The notes beneath the pieces were generated by a model, which was not told where the DNA came from, searched no databases, and was given only the letters and a program-made list of their open reading frames with translations. Positions 33,353-44,400 of a DNA stretch of 64,000 nt are shown here, piece by piece; the first letter of the stretch is position 1; each line of letters opens with the position of its first letter. The translations under genes were made by a program, and so were the position numbers. The stretch is taken from positions 124,001-188,000 of the forward strand of contig NZ_JONZ01000004.1 of the NCBI RefSeq assembly GCF_000712165.1, given 5' to 3'. The DNA is from Ureaplasma canigenitalium ATCC 51252. Lineage in GTDB: Bacteria > Bacillota_I > Bacilli_A > Mycoplasmatales > Mycoplasmoidaceae.

Positions 33353-34777
33353 ATGTACGAACTCGGTTATCGAATCGCATGTCTTACCTTGTTCAATCGC
33401 ATCATTAATGATCCGAATACAATTAATGATGTTAAGCGAATCCAGGTTGATGATTTTAATAAGGATGATTTTACCATCCTTTTTAGTCTTGTATCTCGTG
33501 TTGATCAAAAAGGGAAGACTATTAGTTATCCCGTCTTGCTTAATGAAATTAATGGCCTTGATGATACACAGAAAGAACGTCTAGTTTCCTTACTAAACGA
33601 GGTTATTAGTTTCACACCGAGCATCGTTGATATTAAGCAGATTATCGAAATCATTCAAAACTATGCGACCAAGCGAAGACTTAATGAATTTGCTTCAAAT
33701 ATTCTTAATTCCGACATTAGTTATATCGGTGCTAGTGATTATTTTGATCAGAAAGTATCTGAGATTAATGATATTATGAGCAAACGAACCGCAGAACAAA
33801 TGCAGTCGCTTGATCTAGCAATCCAATCTTTCCAAAGGAAAGTTGAATTAATCAAGTCAGATCCTAAGGTTGATAAGAAAATTAATTCTGGTTTTCCATC
33901 TATCGACCACTTTACTAAAGGATTTAAACCTGGCGAATTAATTATTCTAGCGGCACGTCCTGGTCTTGGAAAAACGACACTTGCTCTTAACATTATTGCT
34001 CGAAATCTTCCGTTGCTTCAAGAGGAGAATATCAGCCGCGACCGACAACGAATTATTGTTCTTTTTTCATTTGAAATGACTATTGATGAAATCATAGCGA
34101 AATTAATTTCAATGCAAACCAGTGACATTTCATCAAACGAGGTTTCATCATATCGTTTCACTAATAATCCGATGAACGAACACACGGTTCTTAGCGTATC
34201 CGAACTTGTTAAACACTGACCACTTAAATTAACTGATAAGAATCTAACCATCCTTGATATTGAAAGTCAATTGAATGATTTAAGAAAAAAATATGATATC
34301 GCTCTCGTTGTCATTGACTATCTTCAATTAATCGATGAACCACCAAGTTTCCGTGGTCTTAATCGAACTCAGATTGTTGGTAATTTCTCAAAAAGACTTA
34401 AACAACTTGCGAAGCAAATTGAAGCACCAATTCTTACTATTGCTCAACTTTCTAGAAAAATTGAAGAACGGGAAGGAAGCGGAAAAACGAATATTCTTGG
34501 ATCAATCAACCAGAATGTTCCAAAACTTAGTGACCTACGGGAATCTGGTCAAATTGAGCAAGATGCTGACATTGTTAGTTTTATTCATTACGATCGAAGA
34601 ACAACCGCTGATGATAACCGTGCTAAAACAACTCAACTATATAATTTTAAGGTTGATGTTCAGTTCATTATCCTTAAAAATAGAAGCGGTGAAACTGGTG
34701 AAACACAACTGCTCTTTAATAAAAAGCAATCACAATTTAAAGATCCTTCAGAACTTGGGGATGAACGAATTAAATAA
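33353..34777 (+). CDS. dnaB: Replicative DNA helicase DnaB
   Basis: A 474-residue hexameric replicative helicase. The N-terminal domain is followed by a RecA-like motor: Walker A in AARPGLGKTTLALNI (about residues 201-215), FSFEM, Walker B in VVIDYLQLI, and LSDLRESGQIEQDADIVSFIH with the arginine/glutamate elements. TGA 34217-34219 reads as Trp (KHWPLKL). It begins immediately after rplI, an arrangement seen in many Firmicutes and mollicutes. A lipoprotein gene follows after 14 bases. Confidence 0.97.
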
Positions 34778-34791
34778 CATTGAGGTTAATT

Positions 34792-36516
34792 ATGAAAAAA
34801 AGTAAAAGAGTTAAATTATTACTTGGCTTCGGTCTTGGAACCATTGCTTTATTAACTCCGATTGTCGCTGCATCTTGTAGTTCAGCGGCCACTCCTGGTG
34901 TCCCACATGTTTTTGTTGGTTCAACAAATAAAGATGCTAACATTCGAGTAAATATCCGTATTCCAACTGCTCAAAATAGTGCCCACGAAATTATTTTTAA
35001 AGATGAAAATAACCTCCTAAAAGAATACTACCAACCGGGTGACCTTACTTATATCACTAACAAAGATGGCTTACGAATTGATAAAAATAGTCAAAAAATT
35101 GACCAAGATGGTTATGTGCTTGATGAAAAAAACGAACGCAAATTAGTTTGAAAAAATGATCTAGAAGACAAGAGTAAAAGTAAAAATATCCCTCTTACTG
35201 CTCTACAGAATGAAGTTTTACGTGAAATCTACAACCCATTAACTTTTGATTCGATTAACCAAGACAATCCAAATCAAGTTTATTTTCCAACTAATTTTCA
35301 AGTTAATGGCAACTTAAATACAAATATTTATACCCCTGAAAAGCAAAGCTTAATTGAGAAAAAAGCTAATGCTTTTAATACTGCAAATATAGCTGAAGCA
35401 GTTTATGTTTACTTATCGTCATTTACTGATGAGTTATTTAAGTATTTAACTAACCTTCTAGAAGTTGACAAGTCACCAGTATTTAATAATCAAGTCGCAA
35501 ACGATGATCGTGATGAATTTATCCGCGGTCTTTTCCGTGGTGTTGGAAGTGGTAAATTTACTTATAAAATTAACCTTTATAACATTAGTTTTGATATTAG
35601 CAAAGTCAATGCTACTAATGGGGCCTCGAGAGATTTACCTAAATTCGGGACTAAATTAACTGATGATGAAATCCTTGACCCAAACAAACGACTTGTTATG
35701 TATAAAATTAGTAATATCAAACTTCAGTATGCTTGGTATGATTCGTCAAATAAAAGGGGAGGAGATTTTATTGTCTCTAGTTCAAATAAAACCCTTAATA
35801 CTTTAAATAAACACCTTAGTGTTGATGATGCCAGTGTTTATAAGGATGGAACGATTAAAAACCTTGTTTACGATATCCCACTAAAGGATCAGTATTTCTT
35901 ATTTAAACCAGGAATTATTAGAGTTAACGAGAAACTAGATGCCCTTACACAAAAACAACGTGAAAATGTAAAAACTATTAATCCTGATATTAAAGAGGAA
36001 GATTTAAACAACATCAATATATATCGGGAATACTATACAGGTTTGATCGAAGCTGTTTCACCTTTTCAAATACTTGGAAAGGATCTGAAGGAAGACATTA
36101 AAAAACAACAAGAGTTTGAAAACGAAAAATTCGTTGAAGACCAAAGCATTAATAATGCTGATTATGTTGACCACAATAATGGTTTACACGGTGTCTATCC
36201 GTATGCTTTTTCTTATGGTAATCAAGTTCCTAGTCGGGAAGACTTTATTAAGTCAAAAAACTTTGTTGAATACATCAAAAAAGGAGTTCTTTCAAAGAAC
36301 CTGAAGAAGAGTGATAAGAATAATAAATTAAATCTTTTAAAGAAAGCATTAATTGGTTTGAACCATTCAGATGTGACTACACTTGACATCGATACCCTTT
36401 ATTCTGGTGCAATTGATAATCTAAGAAACTTCGTACTTGACCTTGATCAGGTTAAAGGTGCGAATGTCACTTCAAACACTGATTTAGGTCGTATATGAAA
36501 TGACAAGAGTATATAA
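34792..36516 (+). CDS. Surface lipoprotein, unknown family
   Basis: A 574-residue predicted lipoprotein. The start ATG 34792 gives MKKSKRVKLLLGFGLGTIAL, with the lipobox IVAASC and lipidated Cys at about residue 29; an upstream TTG start at 34780 is rejected. The mature protein is hydrophilic, rich in Asp, Asn and Lys, with Tyr-rich patches (LQYAWYDSS, REYYTGL, YPYAFSYG). TGA codons read as Trp at 35149-35151 and 36496-36498 and give the end WNDKSI. No enzymatic motif seen. It is embedded between dnaB and ung, and ung starts inside its last 22 bases. Confidence 0.8.
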
Positions 36517-37136
36517 GTAAGGAAATTGAAAAAACATATTTTAAAAAAATTATGGAAAAAGTTAATGAACTAAGTCACGGAAAGGAAATTATTCCTGACT
36601 GCTCGATGATGTTCAATTGCTTTAATTATTTTTCCATCAACGAAACTAAAGTAGTAATCTTAGGTCAAGATCCTTACCCAAATAAAGACCACTCAAACGG
36701 TCTTTGTTTTAGTGTCTCAAAAAAAGTAAAAACTCTACCACCTTCACTACTTAATATATTCCGTGCTCTCGAATATGATCTTGGAATTAAAAGGGATAAT
36801 CCTGATTTATCTGATTGAGCGATGCAAGGTGTTTTGCTATTGAATACCGTATTAACAACAAACATTAATGAGCGGAATAGTCATAAAAATGTCGGATATG
36901 ATGAATTTATTGCGAATATACTAAATGAACTATCAAAAGTTAAAAATGTTGTTTACTTCCTTTGAGGGAAGAAAGCATGTTCTTATGAAAAACTAATTGA
37001 TAGTGAAAATAATTTAATCTTGAAAAGCGTTCATCCAAGTCCACTTAGTTTCTATCGTGGTTTCTTATTTAACAAACATTTTTCAGCAGCTAATGACTAT
37101 CTTTTTAAAAATAAACGAAAGGTAATTAAATGGTAA
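36495..37136 (+). CDS. ung: Uracil-DNA glycosylase
   Basis: A 213-residue family 1 uracil-DNA glycosylase that removes uracil from DNA in base-excision repair. Catalytic Asp59 is in [22 protein letters not shown]-type water-activating motif (residues 53-75) and the C-terminal [11 protein letters not shown] supplies the catalytic His. The start ATG 36495 gives [16 protein letters not shown], matching the family N-terminus and using TGA as Trp; a later Met would remove it. In GQDPY the following residues PNKDH differ from the common HGPGQ. It overlaps the lipoprotein gene by 22 bases. Confidence 0.95.
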
Positions 37137-37164
37137 AATATGAAGAAGGAGTTTTGATATACAA

Positions 37165-38196
37165 ATGAGTAGTGTTTTACACGCAAATAGTAGTAGCAAA
37201 GGTGTTCACATTCAAAGCTGACAAACCATTTTAATTTTTTTAGCCTTTGTCATCACCTTTATTATTTTTACCGCGATTAAAAAAATTTACTATTCCATTA
37301 AATACCAAAAACGTTTTTACATCATTCCGCGTGTGAGTGTCAAAGGTATTTCTTCGATTGGAATGGTTATTTCCATTTCAGTTAGTATCATCCTTCTTAT
37401 CACCATTGTCTCAGCTAATGCTGCAAGCATTATTTTCCGTGCTTGACCTGGTACCCGTGTTACCCTTGAAGGTATTTTAATTAAGATAGGTGGACTTCTT
37501 TTTGGACCTATTTTAGGAATTTTCATCGGAGCAATGACTGATCTTTTATCTGTCGCTCTAACTGCGGGTGTGTTCCACCACGGTTACTTAATCGCCTCAA
37601 TGGCTTTTGGGTTAATAGGTGGGTTAATCAGAACAATTTTAACAACATCAAAAAAGAGAGATATTACCTTTGCTATTTATTCAAGTATTACGACAGTCTT
37701 AATTGGAGCAGCGGTATGTCTTTTCCTATACTTTGCTCCAGGAGTGAGTGAGGAAGGTTTTAACCTTCAATTATTTAACAACGATATTAAGATTAGTGCT
37801 GAAATAATGGTAGGAATGATGGCCGGTTTCTTTGGGTTTTCTATTGTTATTGTGTGATTATGTTTGTTAATCAAACATATTAATGAGAAAATTAACAAAC
37901 GAAATAAATTACCTAATAAAAAGCAAAGTTGGTTTATCGTTTTTGCTCCCGTCTTGGTAACTATCCTTTTAACAGAAGCAATTGTAAATGTAATTATGCT
38001 TCCAAGCTTTGATGTTGAATTAACAAGTCTTAACTATACTCAATGACTTTCCATTCGAGCTTTAATGTTCGCACCAATGATTGTTGTTAACTTAATGATC
38101 ATTTATCCGATATTTAAAATTGTTGTACCATTAATAAGATATGATTATGAAGATGATGTAGTTGAAGATAAAAATGTCCCATTAGTGGTTGATTAA
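37165..38196 (+). CDS. ECF-type transporter S component-like membrane protein
   Basis: A 343-residue polytopic protein resembling substrate-binding (S) components of energy-coupling factor vitamin transporters. Pattern: a helix at about residues 20-37, then GISSIGMVISISVSIILLITIV and the typical S-component block LEGILIKIGGLLFGPILGIFIGAMTDLLS, in which the transport domain packs against EcfT. Additional helices follow, with a basic loop (KINKRNKLPNKKQ) and an acidic C-terminus (YEDDVVEDKN). TGA codons give Trp (QSWQTI, RAWPGT, IVWLC, TQWLS). The long N-terminal extension is unusual. Vitamin specificity is unknown; EcfA/T genes are not in the window. Confidence 0.72.
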
Positions 38197-38206
38197 AGGA
38201 GTTGCG

Positions 38207-38500
38207 ATGAAATTAATTGACATAAAGAAACTGACAGATAGTTGTATGTTTGACATCACTAGCGAAGAACAAAAAAGTGTTACAGAAAGCATTTTGAATC
38301 TAACTGAAAAGATTAAAATTTTTGACGATTTTAATCTTGATACAATTGCTCCAATGCACTCTATTGTCGCACATAATAATAATCAATTGCGGGATGATGT
38401 TTGTGGTGAAGAACAAATTGATGTGGAGGCAACACTAAAACGGCACATCAAAGTAGTTGACGGTTACGGAGTTCTTAAAAATGAAAAATCAGACAATTAG
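38207..38500 (+). CDS. gatC: Aspartyl/glutamyl-tRNA amidotransferase subunit C
   Basis: GatC, 97 residues, tethers GatA and GatB. Recognised mainly by position ahead of gatA and the family ending: DTIAPMHSIVAHNNNQLRDDV. I chose ATG 38207 (AAGGAGTTGCG upstream) over an earlier start. It overlaps gatA by 20 bases. Sequence similarity to the family is weak, as usual for GatC. Confidence 0.85.
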   Translation: MKLIDIKKLTDSCMFDITSEEQKSVTESILNLTEKIKIFDDFNLDTIAPMHSIVAHNNNQLRDDVCGEEQIDVEATLKRHIKVVDGYGVLKNEKSDN

Positions 38501-39911
38501 AGAATTACATAATTTACTAGTCAGAAATGAAACAAGTGTTAGTGAACTTGTTAAGAATGCCATTGCTAAATCAATTGGTATTGATGTTTATAATGCTGAT
38601 ATCACCGAAAATTATGATGATGCTACTGACCAAGCTCTGACACTTGATGAAACTGAAATTAAAGAAGGTGATTATCTTTTTGGGATTCCTTATTCATTAA
38701 AAGATAATATATCAACTAAAAATATAAGAACAACAGGTGGTTCACGTTTTCTTAGCAAATACATACCCTGTTTTAGTTCTACAGTACACGATTTATTAAA
38801 TAATCAAAAAGCAATTTTAATTTCAAAAAACAATCTTGACGAATTTGGTTTTGGAGGTACAGGTCTTTTTTCAGGGTACAATGATGTAATCAACCCATTA
38901 AATCCCGAACAAGTAACAGGTGGGAGTTCATCTGGGAGTGCTGTTGTTGTCTCTCAAAATGTAGTTCCTTTCGCTATCGCAACCGACACCGGCGATTCAA
39001 TTCGAAGACCAGCTTCAATTATGGGAATCGTAGGGTACAAACCTTCATATGGTCTTGTCTCTCGTTACGGTGTATTTCCTTTTAGTGTTAGTATGGATCA
39101 TGTCGGTTTTTTTACGAATGATGTTTACGATGTCGCAATTTTAATGGATGCTCTTGCTAAATATGATCCGAAGGATGCCACTTCAATTAAACTTGAAAAC
39201 GAATATGTAAAAAATCTTAAAATTGATAAAGAATTAAAATTAAAGGTATTAACTCCCGCTATTAATCTTCTTGATAAAAACTACCAAACGGAATTTTTAA
39301 AACTGATTGATAAATTACGTCAAAACAACCATAAAGTTGATATCGTTGAATATGATATGAATCTCGTAAAAGCCATTAGTAGTGTATATCAAATCATTGC
39401 TTATGCTGAAGGTTATTCTTCTTTTAGCAATCTAACGAACATTACCTTCGGGAATCAAGATATTCAATACGAAAACTATGTTGATTTAATTTATAAAGCT
39501 CGTGATATGTATTTCAATAGCGAAATCAAGCGTCGTTTTATGATTGGTGCTTATATTTTAAATGAAGAGAACATCGATTCTATTTTTATTAAAGCAAAGA
39601 AAATGCGTCGTTTAATTGTCGAAAAGACTACTTCACTAATTAACGATGACGAATGTTTGATTATGCTTGGAGCACATGATGTCGCTGAACTTGTTAGTGA
39701 TGTTAAATCGAACGATGTCATTCCTAATGTTTACGATGACTTGCTTCAAATTGCTAATTTTGGTGGTCTACCAAGTATTACCATCCCTTTCCTAAAACTT
39801 CATAATGGGAACATTGGACTAAATATTTCCGGTAAGCATTTAAATGATCAAACAGTTTTAAATGCAGCTTATACAATTGAAAAAATGTTAAATGGTGGTA
39901 GCAATGAATAA
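38481..39911 (+). CDS. gatA: Aspartyl/glutamyl-tRNA amidotransferase subunit A
   Basis: GatA, 476 residues, the amidase that releases ammonia from glutamine for transamidation of Glu-tRNA-Gln. Catalytic Lys is in PYSLKDNI, and the Ser-cis-Ser-Lys amidase signature is VTGGSSSGSAVVVSQ and ATDTGDSIRRPAS. The usual DTGGSIR has Gly where this protein has Asp (TGDSIRR), a notable change next to the nucleophile. Start ATG 38481 overlaps gatC; the stop overlaps gatB by 8 bases. Confidence 0.95.
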   Translation: MKNQTIRELHNLLVRNETSVSELVKNAIAKSIGIDVYNADITENYDDATDQALTLDETEIKEGDYLFGIPYSLKDNISTKNIRTTGGSRFLSKYIPCFSSTVHDLLNNQKAILISKNNLDEFGFGGTGLFSGYNDVINPLNPEQVTGGSSSGSAVVVSQNVVPFAIATDTGDSIRRPASIMGIVGYKPSYGLVSRYGVFPFSVSMDHVGFFTNDVYDVAILMDALAKYDPKDATSIKLENEYVKNLKIDKELKLKVLTPAINLLDKNYQTEFLKLIDKLRQNNHKVDIVEYDMNLVKAISSVYQIIAYAEGYSSFSNLTNITFGNQDIQYENYVDLIYKARDMYFNSEIKRRFMIGAYILNEENIDSIFIKAKKMRRLIVEKTTSLINDDECLIMLGAHDVAELVSDVKSNDVIPNVYDDLLQIANFGGLPSITIPFLKLHNGNIGLNISGKHLNDQTVLNAAYTIEKMLNGGSNE

Positions 39912-41370
39912 TTTTGAAGTTATTATTGGAATTGAAGTTCATACAGCATTAAATACAAAAACTAAAATGTTTTCACCATCAGTATGCGACCATAATAGTG
40001 CTGTTAACACAAACATTAATCCGGTTGATTTAGCTCACATCGGTACTTTACCGACAGTTAATCGAAGTGCTGTTAATAAGGGCATTAAACTAGCTTCTGC
40101 TCTTCATATGGAAACAAACCATAAGAACATTTCCTTTGATCGTAAACACTATTATTATCTTGATCTGCCGAAGGGTTACCAAATTACCCAACAATACAAT
40201 CCGATAGGTCAAAATGGTTATCTCACTATCCTTGATGAGAGTAACAATATGAAAGAAATTCGCATCGAAAGAATTCACCTTGAAGAAGATACAGCGAAGC
40301 AAATGACCATTGAAAACGAGGTTTATCTTGACTATAACCGAGCTGGTTGACCATTAATTGAAATTGTTAGCAAACCTGATATCAGATCTGGTTATGAAGC
40401 TATGAAATACCTTGAAGAATTAAGAAAAATTTTACTTCTTAATAACATTTCAGATGCTAAGCTTGAAGATGGTTCAATGCGTGCTGATGTTAATATTTCA
40501 GTTCGTTTACATGGTGAAAAGAAGTTTGGTACTAAGGTTGAAATTAAAAATATTAACTCGTTTAATAATGTCAAAAAAGCTATTGATTTTGAGGTTAAAC
40601 GTCAAATTGGTTTAATCTTAAACAACAAGCAGGTTGATCAAGAAACAAGACGATTTGATGACTCTGTAAACCAAACAATATTTATGCGAAAGAAAGACAA
40701 CGCTATTAACTATCGTTACATTTTTGAAGGTAACATCACTCCAATTAGTTTAAGCGATGAATATAAAAATGAAGTCATTAAGGATGTTGTTTATATAGAT
40801 GAACTGGTTAAAACCTTAACTGAAAACGGGTTGAATGGCAAGGAAATTAATATTTTATTAAACGATATTGATCTTTATCGTGCTTTCATTTTTGTTAATG
40901 AAAAAATCAATAATATGAAAATATCCTTTAATTGATTAGCAATTGAAGTTTATGGATTGATTAATAAACAAAATCAAAAACTTACTGATTTACCTTCATT
41001 CTTCCTAGCTCATTTAGCTGAAATGCTTACCTTATTAATTAATAAGGAAATTAATGGTAAACAAGCAAAGAGTCTTCTTGAACATATTTTTAAGACAGAG
41101 AAAACTCCAAGAGAGTTAATTATTGAACTTGGTTACGAACAAATCAAGGATGAACAAGTGCTTCTTAAACTTATTGAAGAAATTGTCCTTGAAACTAAGA
41201 ATGCGGAAACCATTTATTATGAAAATAAGGATCGTCTGTTTAAAGCTATTATGGGTTCTTTAATGAAAAAGACAAACGGACAAGCCAACCCAAGTATTTC
41301 ATATGATTTAGTAGAAAAATACTTTAAGGAAAAATATCCAGATGGTTCAGATTCTAAGAGTGACGAATAG
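39904..41370 (+). CDS. gatB: Aspartyl/glutamyl-tRNA amidotransferase subunit B
   Basis: GatB, 488 residues, phosphorylates and transamidates Glu-tRNA-Gln. Landmarks: VIIGIEVHTALNTKTKMFSP, FDRKHYYYLDLPKGYQITQQ, IHLEEDTAK, LDYNRAGWPLIEIVSKPD and the C-terminal tRNA-binding tail (KQAKSLLEHIF, MKKTNGQANPS). TGA codons at 40348-40350 and 40933-40935 read as Trp. Last gene of the gatCAB operon. This pathway replaces a glutaminyl-tRNA synthetase in many Gram-positives. Confidence 0.97.
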
Positions 41371-41379
41371 TCTTAGAAT
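41351..41379. repeat. Inverted repeat spanning the gatB stop
   Basis: ATTCTAAGA (41351-41359) and TCTTAGAAT (41371-41379), a perfect 9-base stem with an 11-base loop containing the gatB stop codon. It lies 22 bases before the terminator hairpin. Confidence 0.5.
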
Positions 41380-41400
41380 TACAAATAAAAACAAAACATA

Positions 41401-41431
41401 AAAAAACTCAAGCCCTTCGCTTGAGTTTTTT
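41401..41431. terminator. Bidirectional terminator between gatB and the giant gene
   Basis: Stem AAAAAACTCAAGC, loop CCTTC, GCTTGAGTTTTTT (41401-41431). Symmetric A and T runs let it end both the gat operon (plus) and the giant surface-protein gene (minus). Confidence 0.88.
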
Positions 41432-41449
41432 GTTTTCGCTTAGTGTTTG

Positions 41450-44400
41450 TTAGTCTCAGAAGAATTGAGTAGGTAGTCCATATACTTTAATTCGTTCAGG
41501 AAGACCCGCTTTGTCTGCCTTAGGATTTGGATTATTTAGTTTAAGTACTCATTCATAACCAGCCTTGACGAAAGCACTATTAGTTTCAACCAGAGAATCA
41601 AAGTTATCAACATTAATCGCATATCGATCTAGTCATAAGTATTTTTGCTCTTCGGTCATATTGCTTTCGATAATGTTATTAACGATAAAGTTTAGAGCAT
41701 CTTCTTGAGCAAGAAGGTTTCATTTAAATTCTTTAGTGGTTTGGTCGAGAATCCTATTATCCATTCCTAGGAATACTTGTTTCTTGTTATTGATTTCGTA
41801 AGTATTTCGGATTTGATTTAATTTGAATCCGACAAGATCCTTGATTTCAGTTGATTTACTAGCATTATTTATAAACTTGTCATATAAATAGTGACCAATT
41901 TCGTAATCAAGTTTTCTTGATCGACGGGCAATGAAGTATGCGTTCTTCATAAACTCTTTCTCAAGTCGTTTCGCATCTTCTTCGTTCTTAGTTGCTTTAA
42001 TTGCATTAATAACACTATCAACTTGTCAGGTTGGAACATTTACATTAAATGCACTGTTAACTCCTTCAACAACTTTATATGAGTGGTGACGAATTCGTTT
42101 TGTGTATTTACTAGTATAAGCTTCACCAGCCTTATGTTTGCTCTTAAATTCTTCAACATCAACGATTAGTTTACGGTATTCATTAAGGTTTTTGATAGTT
42201 CTAATTCGATATTTAAAATTATCAAGTTCATTAAAGTAAGCATCATCTTCTCTTTTAGGAGTAAAGATAATTTCTTTAAATAAGTTACTCTTTAGATAAC
42301 TGTAATAGTGGGTACCTTGTTGTCTTAAAATATCTAATTCAGAACCTTCAGCGGTTCTTGCCTTGAAGTCGTTTTCTTCAGCAACCCTTTGCTTTTCTAC
42401 ATACTGTTTAACTTTATTAATCTCTTCAGTAGTTACAGCATCGTTCAATTTATTTGCAAGGTTATTAATATTATAAAGAGTTTCTGGATTACCGGTTTTT
42501 AGAACTTTGTCATAATTGCTTCGAGCATAAGCTCCACCAAAACGTTCAAGGTCGATAAGAATCAAATTGTTTAAAATTTTTCTTACTTCATCTTTTCGCT
42601 TCTTCAAACTAATCTGATTGTTGATATTTATCACATCATCAATCGTTTTAATTGAATTAATATTTCGCTTAATGTGCTCAGTTTCGATATCGTTGGTGTT
42701 ACCAAGATCTTTTTGAAGTTGTTTTTTACCCTTGTCAATAAATTCTTTTTCGATTTGTTTTAACTTATTAATATCGTTTGTTTTATCAATATCATTTTTA
42801 ATTTTATCTGATTCACCCTTATTCTTTAATACCTTATCAAGATTTTTGGTAATCATATCCTTGGCAATCTTGACCTTTTCCTGTTCAGCATCACTGAGTA
42901 TCTTATTTCACTTATCAATGCTGTTATCATTACTTTGTTTTAGTTTATTTATTTCAGCTTCAAGACGTTCTCTTTCTTTGTTACCATGAGGAAGTGAGTC
43001 AACAATTTTTTGAATGTTTTGTTTTGTGATATTCTCAAATTCATATTGTTTTTGACGAGCCTTTTGAGTTTCGTCGATAATCATATTCTTAAGGGAGTTA
43101 ACCTGGTCTTTAGTTTGAACTTCATTTAGTTTTTTAGTTAACTCTTCTTGTTTAGCTTGAGTTGCGAATTGATTATTAATCAGTTTAAATTCATCAAGTT
43201 TACTCTTAGCTTCAGCAAAGAGATTCTTAAACTCAGCGATTTCGTTTTTAATTTGGGTAATTTCAGCTAGTGTTGAAGCATTATTAATTCGGGTATTTCA
43301 TTGAGTTTTGTTGTGTTCGGTCGCTCCAATGATTGAATTAAGTAATGTTTTAGCCTCAACTGTAATTCTTTCAAAGTTCTGTGCTTCCTCGCGAACAGTG
43401 TCAATTGGACGACGAACCTGTGCCGCGAAAACTCTTTCTTTAAATTTAACTTTAGCATTCTTTGTGATGTTGTGACTATCCTTTAATACTCTTAAATAAT
43501 CAATAACTGCATGGTATTTACCAGCACCTGTATCATTAAATGCTTTAATCTTATTAGCATCGCTTGTACTTCTTAATTCATGGATTAATTGGTCATAAGT
43601 TTTAAAGTGATTTTGGTCAACAATCTTAATTGAACTATCGTTTCCACGACTATCTTCGTTAAGAGTTTCTTTTCAATTTTTAATGTAATTATGAAGCTCA
43701 CCAGAACCGGTTTTGAATCGTTGTCATTGTGCTTTTCATTGATCGTATTTATTTCTAACTTCTTGAGCTTTAGCCGTATCTTTAGTTGTTTTTATAAGAT
43801 CAAGGAAAGTCTTAAAGACAAGAACATCATCTCTCATATAGTTACTCTTAATGTCATTATAAAGAGCAACTTTCTTAGCTAATGTATTTTCAAGGTTACT
43901 GTAACTATTGACATTAGAACTATTGTTAACAATGTTGTTAAGCTCAGTAGTTAAATCATTTCTTAGAGTATTAATCGATGTATTCGCATCATTAAGGTCA
44001 TTCTGACCATTATTTGATGTAATAATTTGATCATTGTTGATTGCAGCAATCTTGTTAATTTCAGCTAGAAGTGATTTATACTTGTTAATTTCATTAATGA
44101 TTGAATCAAGGTTGTTAAATTCAGTTCTTGAAAGTTTATCTTTAAACTTATTTTTGACATTAGTATCAGTAATGCTGTTGATTAGGTTATTAGCACTATC
44201 AAGTTTAGATTTAGTTGGGTTTAGGATATCTCTTTCGATTCGGTCGATAGTACTTTGTTGACCATCGAAATTCTTTCATTGTTCCTTAATCCTAGCTTTA
44301 CGTTTTGTGACTTCAGCTTTGTAGTTATTTTCAGTTGGATAAGGAAGTTTAGTATTAACAAATTGATCAAAGTTCTTCTTTCAAGCTTCTTTTACAATGT

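Noticed and set aside
34780-34791. TTG start giving four extra residues on the dnaB-distal lipoprotein
   Set aside because: ATG 34792 gives the normal MKK signal peptide; the TTG lies close to the dnaB stop and has no better ribosome site.
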